From NCBI GenBank assembly GCA_965227445.1, contig OZ245751.1:2294001-2358000 (forward strand): 64,000 nt of DNA, in the 5' to 3' direction. Under the pieces are notes generated by a model, which saw only the letters and a program-made list of their open reading frames with translations, ran no database searches and was not told the origin of the DNA. This stretch comes from DT-110 sp030148525 (GTDB taxonomy: Bacteria; Bacteroidota; Bacteroidia; Chitinophagales; Saprospiraceae). Within the stretch, counting starts at the first letter, position 1. Every line of letters starts with the position of its first letter. Both the position numbers and the translations under genes were made by a program. Below are positions 1-8,425 of this stretch, one piece after another.

Positions 1-2
1 TG

Positions 3-797
3 GAACAGGCCTTCCCGGAAGTGAAAAACATCAATAATCTGGAAGGTGAGGAGGTCGCCGAGTTCGTCGCCATCAAGGTGGGCGATGTGAACGGCAACGC
101 CAATGTGGCGGAGGTTCGTTCACTGGCCGGTACGTTCAACGTGAACGTTGCCGAGCAGGAACTGAAAGCCGGCAGTGAGTACCGTATCCCGGTCACTACG
201 GAGCAACTGAATAGTGTACTTGGCTATCAATTCACACTGGAGGTCGACCCAGCGAACGCAGAAATCGTCGATTTGGAGTACGGTGTTGCTGCGGAGGAGT
301 ACTTTGGTGTATTTGCGGACAAAGGAATCATTACGTCTTCCTTCAACCAACCTAATTCAACATTCAACATTCAGCATTCAACATTATTCACCCTGGTGCT
401 GCGTCCGACCATTGACACCAAAGTTAGCGACGTACTGCGTATTAGCTCAAAGTACACGGTTGCTGAGGCGTATGCCACGGATGGACATTTGCTAAACGTA
501 AGGCTAAACGTTGGAGAGGCGCCGAGTAAATCCAGTAACGAATTATACCAAAATAGTCCGAACCCCTTCCAGTCGGAGACCAGTATTGGCTTCTTTTTGG
601 CGAAAGCCGGAAATGCCACCATGACTATCCGGGATATGCACGGACGTACCGTTTACACAGCATCCGGAACCTACGGAGCCGGCTACCAGCAAGTGCGCCT
701 CCGGGAGCAGGAACTGAGCGGCCCGGGTGTGTACACCTACACGCTGGAAACGGATGCGGAGTCGATGACTCGGAAGATGGTACTGGGTATTAGGTAG
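3..797 (+). CDS. C-terminal part of a T9SS-secreted protein (partial)
   Basis: The frame is open to the left edge, so only about the last 264 codons are present. The visible protein begins with a dockerin-like GDVNGNANV stretch, continues with a beta-rich region resembling a cohesin-type fold (YQFTLEVDP, then FTLVLRP), and ends in a type A T9SS sorting domain: YQNSPNPF, a MTIRDMHGRTVY strand and a final MVLGIR. Such domains direct export through the outer membrane by the type IX secretion system and are then removed or used for surface anchoring. A heptamer tandem repeat lies inside the coding region and encodes NSTFNIQHST. The function of the missing N-terminal part is unknown. The sorting domain is clear; the cohesin-like reading is only fair. 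Confidence 0.85.
   Translation, partial: EQAFPEVKNINNLEGEEVAEFVAIKVGDVNGNANVAEVRSLAGTFNVNVAEQELKAGSEYRIPVTTEQLNSVLGYQFTLEVDPANAEIVDLEYGVAAEEYFGVFADKGIITSSFNQPNSTFNIQHSTLFTLVLRPTIDTKVSDVLRISSKYTVAEAYATDGHLLNVRLNVGEAPSKSSNELYQNSPNPFQSETSIGFFLAKAGNATMTIRDMHGRTVYTASGTYGAGYQQVRLREQELSGPGVYTYTLETDAESMTRKMVLGIR
355..382 (+). repeat. In-gene heptamer tandem repeat (ATTCAAC)n
   Basis: Four consecutive 7-bp units, three ATTCAAC and one ATTCAGC, lie in frame inside the secreted-protein gene. Because 7 is not a multiple of 3, gain or loss of one unit would shift the frame and remove the sorting domain. Confidence 0.8.
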
Positions 798-1091
798 TAG
801 GACTTAGTCTTATTACCCAATACCTACTACTCAGTACCCGGTTATTACGGGTTCGTATAGAAATGGAACAAATAACAGTTTTTTCCGTATAACTACTTAG
901 CGAATTACGCAAGTTCCCATTACGATCAGCTTGCTTCTAACCCTCCTTAACCTCTTTTTCAGGAATAGGCGATTTCTTCTGTTTAACCTTGTTCTGCGTT
1001 TCTAACCGATGCATTGATGTCCACGGCCCTTTATGCCAGTCAATGCAAAAAATATCAAGACCTAACTTCAGGCATATTAACAACTACAATC
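798..1091. other. Intergenic region
   Basis: About 290 bp between the sorting-domain protein and the next start. It begins with two near-copies of a TTACCCAATACCTACTACT-like string just after the stop codon, and shows no ORF, clear terminator or consensus TAnnTTTG promoter that I can support. Confidence 0.5.
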
Positions 1092-4000
1092 ATGAAGACG
1101 ACCCAGACACCTATCCCAATGGTGTATCCCAAGCACCATAAATGGCAAAACCAGAAAAGTAAACGAAGACCTATCAAGGAATTGTTTTTCCTTTCGGTGT
1201 TACTCATGGTTAGCACTTCCCTTTCCGGACAAGCTGTTCGCTGGGCCGGTCTGGATACTCTAACTGAAGTAAGTGGAGGAATCTCATCCGTGGCTACGAC
1301 ACCCGACGGTCAAACGGTTGCTGTCGGGGCATTTGACGGAGGGTCGAACGGAGTTGGAGTAGTACATGTATATGATTTTCAGGATGGGCAATTTGTCTTG
1401 CGGGGTTCCGTTGAAAATCCTGCTGCAAATCAAACGTTTTTTGCTTATCGTACCAGTTTGGCTATCTCAGCGAACGGTCAATACATCGCAGTAGGTGCCA
1501 TAGATCATATAGATGAATTTTATAGGGAGGCCGGCATGGTAATCGTTTACAAGTGGATGGGTGATACCTGGCAGCAGTTTGGATCTATGCTGGTTGAATT
1601 AGGCGAGAATGATTTCGGTCGATCGTTAGCATTGTCGGAAAACGGCGGTGTGTTACTCGTGGGGGACAGTGGGTACAATGAGGGTGACGGAGCTGTTTAC
1701 AGATATTCGTATGGATATAACGGTGAGGAGGTCGATTGGGTGTTAGAGGCTTTGCTTCCGGGGTCTGATAAGGAGGCATTTGGCTACGACCTGGATATGG
1801 TTCCCAACAATCAGGTAATGATAGTAGGTAGCCCGGATTATGGTGGAGTAGGAGGCGATAAAAACGGAAAGTTTTCTATATACCGTTGGTATGACGAGCT
1901 CGGATGGGGGCAACCGGACACCTATTTTTCCGAATCGATAGGTGCCGGTTTGGGCAGTTCTTTGTCCTGTTCAAACAATTACCGCGAAGTCGTCGTCGGA
2001 GCACCGATGCACGATGGCGGCAAAGGATTTGCACTTCTTTACAAGGCCGACTATTCAAGTGAGGAACTAATTCCGGTGGATACCCTAATTCGCGGAACGT
2101 ACGAAGGGGAAAATGCCGGAATCGCCGTTGACATGTCGGGGGATGGTCAATACATAGCGGTGGGGGCGCAAGGATATCAAGCCCCTTCTGAAGATTCTGG
2201 ACGCGTCGGAGTGTTCTTTAGCGATGAAGAAAAGGTTGAACAAATAGGTCAATACATAACAGGAGAATTCCGGTCTTTTTTAGGATTCGCCGTTGCCATT
2301 TCGGATAGTGGGAAGACATTAACAGTGCCCCAACTAGGAACAAATGGTCATACTTATGTATTGACTTCAGGCCCCCTTGGTGACACGGACGGTGATGGTA
2401 TATCCGACGAGCAGGAATCCCTGGACGACGATAATTGCGATTTCGTCTATGCCCGGCAGGATATGATGCCCGATGAGGTTTGGCTGGATGCAGACTGCGA
2501 TAATGATGGTCTGACCAATGGTGAGGAAACGGATGAAGGATCCGGTACGGGCACTGATCCGGGGAAGGCCGATACTGATGGAGATGGTGTGGTGGACGGC
2601 GTGGAAGATACCGATCAAACCGATCCGCTTGACCCATGCTCGTATGTATACACTTCGGTTACCGTAGTCCGCGGAGAGGGGTGGCATGAGGCGGACTGCG
2701 ATTCAGATGGGATACCCAATGCGGAGGAGGGAGATGAGCATACCGATACGGACGATGACGAAGTCCCGGATTTTATAGATATGGATAGCGACAACGATGG
2801 GATTCTTGATGCCACTGAGTATAAATTTGAAGGAGGCGAAGATATTGACGGGGATGAATTGCCGAACCATCTCGATAATGATTCGGATGGTGACGGTTGT
2901 TTTGATGGAGTGGAAGCTTCCGGTGAGTTCACCTTTGAGGAGATTGATAGTAACGGGCGTTTGCTTGGTGGAGTGGATGTGAACGGCATTCCCCTGGCTG
3001 TGACAAATAATAAGCAACAACCTATGGGGCCTGGCTATGTAGGCCAAATGATCACCAGCGAGTGGTGGAGCGATGATCTCACTAGCCCAGAATGCGGAGG
3101 CACCGTATCCGGGCGGTTTTGGTTTGACGATAATGCAAATGGCATATATGACGAGGGAGAAAGGGGCCCAGAGTCTTTAAGTATGTATTTGATGCCCGTT
3201 CAAGACTTGGGATTACTGGAACCAGAAGAAGAATTAGAGGACTATCCTCATGCAGAAATCAATTCTGAGGATGGTTCTTTTATGTTCGAGATCCTTCCGC
3301 AGGGTCAATACTACATCACCTTAGCGGGCGGACACGAGGAAGATTTTATGTATATGAAGTTTACCATACCAAACGTAGAAGGAAATACGCTCGATCATAT
3401 AGATTCTGATATTGTAATTGAGGACCAGAGTAGTCTTTTTATTCAAGTTGAGCCAGGGCAGAATGTTGAGCATTTCGGTTTGGGGATTTACATCGATGAA
3501 GATGATGACTATATTCCCGATGTCATGGATGAGGAGGAGTCATTAATTGACCCCCAGGGCTTTTTCTATTGCACCACTACCGGTGAAATTGTTCCCGGCG
3601 GCTCCATTTCGGTAGAAGGCCCCGGAAATGTATTTATTATTGAAGACGGGAGCACCGGTTTTTACCAGTTCCTGGTAGATGCCTCGGGCACTTACACCAT
3701 GACGGTAACCCCCCCCGCCGGCTTTATAGTTCAGGCCGATTGTGCAGCACATGCCGGTATTCTGGATTCGGATTCTTCGCTTTATTCGCTGGGGAGTTCG
3801 GATAAGGAAGGCAGTGGGTTGCTGATTGATGCCACTTGCGCTGCCAATCCCTATTACCTGCAATTTGAATTGGAACCTGGCGACTTTATCTTAAACAATA
3901 ATATCCCGCTCGATTGCATGGTCAGTTGCCGCCGGCAGATTAATGTGCGCATGGACGGGAATTGCCAGTACGAACTGGACGTAAGTCAGGCCTATAACGG

Positions 4001-4991
4001 ACCAGCCGTACCCGGCCTGGAGGTACGGGTGTACGATACGAATCCGGCAAATGGTAATACCATTGACTGCCCGGGATTGTATACCTACGGCATTTTTAAT
4101 AGTGCAGGTGTGCTAATCTGCTGGGGTGAAATCCTCGCGGAAGACAAGACTGCTCCCGTGGTGGAAGGTCACTATGAAAAACCAGACGACATCGAGAGTG
4201 TCTACATCCATGATTTGGTAAACAACCCAAGTTCTACTGACGATTCTCATCCTCTTTATATTGGGCACGTCTCGTTCACAGATAACTGCAATGAATGCGG
4301 CTGTGACGTAGAACCTGAGTTCATCGACCGGGTGGAATACCTGGATTGCCCCGAAGATGCTGAATTCAGTGATGAGTACGACTACGCTATCCTGTATCGT
4401 AAATGGACGGCCACGGATTGCGAAGGCAATTCGTTCGATACGACTCAGACCTTCACCTTCTACCGTCCTGCACTGGAAGACCTAAACAGCTTCGGAACAC
4501 CAGCTACTCCTTTCAGCAACTGTAACAACATCGAAATCCCAGATATGGACCGATGCGGATTCGGAACCACTACTCGTCAGTACCAGGCCGTTAAGAACGC
4601 GGGTACCGATAATGAGTCTCGCTCTGCTATCTGCGAGCAAGTGATCAACGGAGTAGCTCACCATGATTATTGGGTTAAATCCCCTGAGGATCAGGCATCT
4701 GATTGTGGAGATGATGTATCCATTAACGGCGTTGAATTCGTTGAGGAAGTTTGTGATCTGATCGCTGTATCCAGTGAAGATGAGCGATTCTACGCTACCC
4801 AGGATCCCGATGCTTGCGACAAGACCTTCCGTACCTACCGGGTGATCAACTGGTGTGAGTATGAGGGAGAAGCTCAGTCTGCCATCGTATCTCGTGATTG
4901 GGACTGGTGGAATGGTACCAACCCAACGTATCGATCACTGGTGAAGATACCTACTGCTTTGTCAGCAACGACGACTGTGCCGGTCCGGTAG
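1092..4991 (+). CDS. Large secreted TSP3/SdrB-like repeat protein, probably truncated
   Basis: Start chosen at ATG 1092; an in-frame TTG at 1014 would add 26 residues without signal-peptide character. A basic N-region and hydrophobic stretch (LFFLSVLLMVSTSLSGQA) form a signal peptide. Residues ~45-420 carry repeated GQYIAVGA-like segments typical of FG-GAP or WD-like beta-propellers. Residues ~429-620 hold thrombospondin type 3 calcium repeats (DTDGDGISD, DSDGIPNAEE, DSDNDGILDATE). From ~668 there is an SdrD-B-like domain (GRFWFDDNANGIYDEGE), then a Cys-rich region as in large adhesin-like Bacteroidota proteins. It has no T9SS sorting domain: the frame ends at 4991 just after a position where homologous-looking sequence continues in another frame. 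Probable role is surface or matrix protein; the exact function is unknown. Confidence 0.75.
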   Translation: MKTTQTPIPMVYPKHHKWQNQKSKRRPIKELFFLSVLLMVSTSLSGQAVRWAGLDTLTEVSGGISSVATTPDGQTVAVGAFDGGSNGVGVVHVYDFQDGQFVLRGSVENPAANQTFFAYRTSLAISANGQYIAVGAIDHIDEFYREAGMVIVYKWMGDTWQQFGSMLVELGENDFGRSLALSENGGVLLVGDSGYNEGDGAVYRYSYGYNGEEVDWVLEALLPGSDKEAFGYDLDMVPNNQVMIVGSPDYGGVGGDKNGKFSIYRWYDELGWGQPDTYFSESIGAGLGSSLSCSNNYREVVVGAPMHDGGKGFALLYKADYSSEELIPVDTLIRGTYEGENAGIAVDMSGDGQYIAVGAQGYQAPSEDSGRVGVFFSDEEKVEQIGQYITGEFRSFLGFAVAISDSGKTLTVPQLGTNGHTYVLTSGPLGDTDGDGISDEQESLDDDNCDFVYARQDMMPDEVWLDADCDNDGLTNGEETDEGSGTGTDPGKADTDGDGVVDGVEDTDQTDPLDPCSYVYTSVTVVRGEGWHEADCDSDGIPNAEEGDEHTDTDDDEVPDFIDMDSDNDGILDATEYKFEGGEDIDGDELPNHLDNDSDGDGCFDGVEASGEFTFEEIDSNGRLLGGVDVNGIPLAVTNNKQQPMGPGYVGQMITSEWWSDDLTSPECGGTVSGRFWFDDNANGIYDEGERGPESLSMYLMPVQDLGLLEPEEELEDYPHAEINSEDGSFMFEILPQGQYYITLAGGHEEDFMYMKFTIPNVEGNTLDHIDSDIVIEDQSSLFIQVEPGQNVEHFGLGIYIDEDDDYIPDVMDEEESLIDPQGFFYCTTTGEIVPGGSISVEGPGNVFIIEDGSTGFYQFLVDASGTYTMTVTPPAGFIVQADCAAHAGILDSDSSLYSLGSSDKEGSGLLIDATCAANPYYLQFELEPGDFILNNNIPLDCMVSCRRQINVRMDGNCQYELDVSQAYNGPAVPGLEVRVYDTNPANGNTIDCPGLYTYGIFNSAGVLICWGEILAEDKTAPVVEGHYEKPDDIESVYIHDLVNNPSSTDDSHPLYIGHVSFTDNCNECGCDVEPEFIDRVEYLDCPEDAEFSDEYDYAILYRKWTATDCEGNSFDTTQTFTFYRPALEDLNSFGTPATPFSNCNNIEIPDMDRCGFGTTTRQYQAVKNAGTDNESRSAICEQVINGVAHHDYWVKSPEDQASDCGDDVSINGVEFVEEVCDLIAVSSEDERFYATQDPDACDKTFRTYRVINWCEYEGEAQSAIVSRDWDWWNGTNPTYRSLVKIPTALSATTTVPVR

Positions 4992-5095
4992 AATTCGCTA
5001 TCATAGCGACTGATCTGTGTACCGGCGACGCAGAAGATGTGACCATCCTACAACTCAATACTCTGCCGGAAATCTTTTTGCAACAGCAACTTTAA
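4898..5095 (+). pseudogene. Frameshifted continuation of the TSP3/SdrB-like protein
   Basis: In the frame next to the end of the large secreted protein, roughly 4930-5045 encodes ITGEDTYCFVSNDDCAGPV and then AIIATDLCTGDAEDVTI. This is the Cys-rich style of the upstream protein, whereas the annotated frame there degenerates into low-information sequence (SLVKIPTALSATTTVPVR). The reading suggests a frameshift between about 4905 and 4945. Shortly after, near 5045-5060, the sequence becomes the antisense of the minus-strand gene's 3' end. The rest of the adhesin gene, including any sorting domain, is therefore missing. This is either a real decay/deletion event or an assembly error. Confidence 0.6.
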
Positions 5096-6115
5096 ATTCG
5101 TGAACACGATATCACCCATGGTGCGGCATTTGGTAAAAGCTTCACTGCGGTGATGTATCTGCAGCTCTTTTTTTAGCTGGTCTACTTTTTGGGGCTGGGA
5201 TATTTGATCCCTGACCATTACCCGGAAGAGGTCTTTCACCTGTTGACGGTACGACATGATCCGGGTGGCAATCAGGCTGCGCTCTTCGAGTTGGTATTGT
5301 TTGACTGTTTCCGGAGCCATATGCTTGATGCCCAGGAAAATGATCGGATTATTCTCTTTGAAGTATTGTGGCAGGTAAAAGCTTTTCCACCCTTCATAGC
5401 TCTGCTGGTCAAAGTCGATGGCGCGCATGCGATACTGGTTCCCCTCAATATCTGGAGTAATATCGAGCACGTAATTATACGAGCGCATATCGCCCAGCAG
5501 ACGCACGAAGCAGCGCTCATTAAACTTGACAAACTCCTTAGCAATACGGGTCTGATTAAAAGTGGTCGTCTCCAGTCCGCGTTTAATAAAATCATCGCCG
5601 GGAATACCCGCCACGTGCTCCTCGATCAGGGTGGCTCCATCGACCAGGTACCTGAGGTTACTCGGTGAGAGCAGGTACTCCAGTTCGAGTCCATACACCC
5701 GCGAAGCATCTGCTCTCTTCACGTAAAAGTGGTCATAGTTGTCGTTCAGGCGGTTGATTATCCGGACCCGGAAGGGCTTGGAATTACCAAACGTACAGTA
5801 ATCGATACGCGCGACCGAGAGATGCTTCGTCACCTCTGTATCCCCGTCGGTTTTCAATAATGCGTAAATATTGGTAAGGGCATCGTGGATTTCCTGCTCG
5901 TGGTTCCCCAAAAAATAGACGGTCTCCCATAAGGTATCATTGCCAGCCAGATCGAATAAAGGTACACTCGAATCGTACCGAAGCAAATCATCGTATTGTA
6001 CCGGCAAATCAGCCACACGGTTGTACTGACGCATATACCCCTCCAGCTCGGGCTGAACCGGAAAAACCACCTTCTTTTTGGAGGGGACGTTACCCTTGAG
6101 TTTGCGCTCCGTCAT
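5048..6115 (-). CDS. Orphan protein with protein-kinase-fold motifs
   Basis: A 355-residue soluble protein with no signal peptide. I do not recognise a named family, but the order of motifs matches the kinase/aminoglycoside-phosphotransferase fold: FYVKRAD with Lys133 as candidate ATP-binding lysine, Glu144 or Glu146 in the following helix, a hinge-like EEHVAGIPGDDF (165-176), a catalytic-loop-like GDMRSYN with Asp209 and Asn214, and a metal-binding AIDFDQ with Asp234. No glycine-rich loop is obvious. The C-terminal third is helical and basic. It stands alone, convergent with the truncated secreted-protein gene and overlapping its tail. The kinase reading is inference from spacing of residues; it could be inactive or phosphorylate a small molecule. 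Confidence 0.65.
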   Translation of the reverse strand: MTERKLKGNVPSKKKVVFPVQPELEGYMRQYNRVADLPVQYDDLLRYDSSVPLFDLAGNDTLWETVYFLGNHEQEIHDALTNIYALLKTDGDTEVTKHLSVARIDYCTFGNSKPFRVRIINRLNDNYDHFYVKRADASRVYGLELEYLLSPSNLRYLVDGATLIEEHVAGIPGDDFIKRGLETTTFNQTRIAKEFVKFNERCFVRLLGDMRSYNYVLDITPDIEGNQYRMRAIDFDQQSYEGWKSFYLPQYFKENNPIIFLGIKHMAPETVKQYQLEERSLIATRIMSYRQQVKDLFRVMVRDQISQPQKVDQLKKELQIHHRSEAFTKCRTMGDIVFTNLKLLLQKDFRQSIEL

Positions 6116-6216
6116 GGCTATGGGATGGTGAATTATTAATTTTTAGTGTTTAATTATTAATTTAAAGCTTTGATGGTTAGGTGTTTATGACTTAAGGTCG
6201 TAATTTTCTCCAACTC

Positions 6217-6272
6217 ACCCTTTCACCCTTTCACCCTTTCACCCTTTCACCCTTTCACCCTTTCACCCTTTC
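6217..6272. repeat. Octamer tandem repeat (ACCCTTTC)x7
   Basis: Seven perfect head-to-tail copies of an 8-bp unit. The unit supplies the stop codon of the minus-strand acyl-CoA synthetase gene (TGA at 6265-6263), so the last residues (EKG) are repeat-encoded. In that direction the first copy always ends the frame, so copy number can vary without changing the protein. Confidence 0.9.
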
Positions 6273-8146
6273 TCCAACTCCTGCGACATGCGCTGATCGA
6301 TCTCCGATAATACCTGTGGATCTTCAATGGTCGACGGCGTTTGAAAGGACTCCCCGTCGGCAATATGGCGCATGATCTTCCGGAGAATCTTTCCAGACCG
6401 GGTTTTGGGTAATCGCTCCACGATAATCACCTTTTTAAAAGAAGCAACGGGTCCGATCTCGTCGCGCACCAATTGAATAAGCTCTCGCTGAATATCCTCT
6501 TCCTCGGAATGTACGCCCGATTTCAGGACTACAAAACTAACCGGTATCTGGCCTTTTAAGGAATCTCTTATCCCTATCACTGCACACTCTGCAACGCTGT
6601 GGTGGCTCGCTACAACTTCCTCCATTTCCGCCGTCGACAACCGGTGCCCGGCGACGTTGATCACATCGTCGATGCGTCCGGTAATGAAAAGATAACCATC
6701 TTTGTCCTTATAACCGCCATCCCCGCTGGTGTAATACCCCGGGAATCGTGCCAGATAAGAGGAAATAAACCGCTCGGTATCCTGCCATAAGTTGGGCAGG
6801 CATCCAGGGGGTAATGGCAATCGTATGGCTACGGCACCCTCCGTTCCGGCCGGAACTTCTGACCCTTCCGGATTCAAGATCTGAATATCGTAACCGGGCA
6901 CCGGCTTTCCGGCCGAACCCTCCTTAACCGGCAAGAGTTCCAAACCCACCGGATTGGCCAGCATGGGCCAGCCCGATTCCGTCTGCCACCAGTGATCGAT
7001 AACCGGCACCTCAAGCAGGTCACGTGCCCAGTTGAGGGTACTGATATCGCATCGCTCACCCGCAAGAAATAAATAGCGTAGGGAACTGGTGTCGTAATGC
7101 GCTTTCAGACTTCCCGCGGGGTCTTCCTTACGAATGGCCCGAAAAGCAGTGGGAGCGGTAAAAAAAACATTCACCTGATGTTCTTCTATCACCCGCCAGA
7201 AAACACCGGCATCGGGCGATTTGATGGGTTTGCCTTCGAACAGGACGGTCGTGCATCCGTGAATGAGGGGACCGTAGACGATGTAGGAGTGCCCCACTAC
7301 CCAGCCCACGTCGGAGGCAGCCCAGAATACCTCTCCGGGCTTCATGCCATACACCGTTTCCATACTGTAGGAAAGAGCCACGGCGTGGCCGCCATTTTCC
7401 CGCACGATGCCTTTGGGTTTTCCGGTTGTCCCTGAGGTGTATAAAATGTATAGCGGATGATCGGGAGGTAACGGGATACATTCGGTTGGTTTGGCTTTCG
7501 CCAAAAGAGTATCCCAGTCCTGCTCATCATCCAGTCCGGCCGGATGAATGTTGCGCTGAAAGACTATACAGGCCTCTACTTCGTGCTGAGCCTCCTCCCG
7601 AGCCTTGCGAACAATGGGAATGTAGGGGATGATCCGATTGAGTTCTTTCCCGGCACTGGCAGTCAACATGACTCTCGGCTTAGCATCATCAATGCGAATA
7701 GCCAGCTCATGGGCCGCAAACCCGCCAAACACTACCGAGTGGATAGCTCCAATGCGGGCGCAAGCCAGCATGGCAATGACGGTCTGCGGGATCATGGGCA
7801 TATAAATGATCACCGTATCACCGGCCCTTACACCAAGATCTTTCAGAACTCCCGCAAAGCGACTTACCTCATTACGTAATTCCCGGTACGTATAGGAAGC
7901 CTTACTTCCGGTAGCCGGAGAGTCGTAGATTAGCGCCACCTGATCCCCGCGCCCCTGATCCACGTGGTAGTCCAGTGCCAGATGACAGGTGTTCATCTGA
8001 CCATCGGGAAACCAACGGTACAGTTTGTGCTCATCCTTATACAGGCCGGACCCCGGTTGCTCAGACCAATCCAGCTTTTGGGCCTGCTCCATCCAGAACT
8101 TATCCGGAGAAGTAAGACTGCGATCGTATTCGTGTTGGTATGCCAT
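6263..8146 (-). CDS. prpE: Propionyl-CoA synthetase-like acyl-CoA synthetase
   Basis: A 627-residue ANL-superfamily enzyme that activates a short-chain fatty acid to its CoA thioester via an acyl-AMP. The ATP-binding P-loop YTSGTTGKPKG lies near residue 236 and the adenylate motif is WWQTESGWPM. The C-terminal PKTRSGK carries Lys586, the conserved lysine that is the usual acetylation target. The GWP after the adenylate motif, and IDDAKPRVMLTASAG in the N-domain, resemble PrpE/ACSS3 rather than Acs, so propionate is the likeliest substrate; this is not certain. It lies last in the minus-strand set after the acetyl-CoA synthetase. Its start is directly preceded by a GAGGTTT-type repeat, which forms the 5' leader, and its stop codon lies in an octamer repeat. 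Confidence 0.85.
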   Translation of the reverse strand: MAYQHEYDRSLTSPDKFWMEQAQKLDWSEQPGSGLYKDEHKLYRWFPDGQMNTCHLALDYHVDQGRGDQVALIYDSPATGSKASYTYRELRNEVSRFAGVLKDLGVRAGDTVIIYMPMIPQTVIAMLACARIGAIHSVVFGGFAAHELAIRIDDAKPRVMLTASAGKELNRIIPYIPIVRKAREEAQHEVEACIVFQRNIHPAGLDDEQDWDTLLAKAKPTECIPLPPDHPLYILYTSGTTGKPKGIVRENGGHAVALSYSMETVYGMKPGEVFWAASDVGWVVGHSYIVYGPLIHGCTTVLFEGKPIKSPDAGVFWRVIEEHQVNVFFTAPTAFRAIRKEDPAGSLKAHYDTSSLRYLFLAGERCDISTLNWARDLLEVPVIDHWWQTESGWPMLANPVGLELLPVKEGSAGKPVPGYDIQILNPEGSEVPAGTEGAVAIRLPLPPGCLPNLWQDTERFISSYLARFPGYYTSGDGGYKDKDGYLFITGRIDDVINVAGHRLSTAEMEEVVASHHSVAECAVIGIRDSLKGQIPVSFVVLKSGVHSEEEDIQRELIQLVRDEIGPVASFKKVIIVERLPKTRSGKILRKIMRHIADGESFQTPSTIEDPQVLSEIDQRMSQELEKG

Positions 8147-8149
8147 TTT

Positions 8150-8205
8150 GAGGTTTGAGGTTTACCTCCTTCGTCCTTACGGACTACGGCGGTCAGGGAA
8201 GGTCT
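8150..8205. repeat. Dispersed intergenic repeat, modules A and B
   Basis: GAGGTTTGAGGTTT (module A, two heptamers), then ACCTCCTTCGTCC, a TACGGAC core and CGGCGGTCAGGGAAGG (module B). Module A plus ACCTCCTTCG recurs at 22371-22393 with one mismatch, and module B recurs near 53030-53060. The remaining ~220 bp to the next gene hold repeated CCGTGAAA-type strings and no ORF. Confidence 0.7.
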
Positions 8206-8425
8206 TGCCCCGTGAAACCTTGCGAAGCAACAGCTAGTCCCGTGAAATCTTAAGGATTAAGGGCTAAAGCTGTTTCACAGGGCGTTGGGGTTTTAGGATT
8301 ACCACAACTTCGGTGGTCAAAGAAGGGTCAAAACCCATTCTCCAACTCCCCAATTCCCCCATTCCCTTCCGTTAATTAAAACTCAATCAGTATTCTACGA
8401 AAATGAAAGCCGTTTAAAGGCGCCA

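Noticed and set aside
1014..1091. TTG start for the large secreted protein
   Set aside because: The extra 26 residues precede a normal signal peptide at ATG 1092 and look non-coding.
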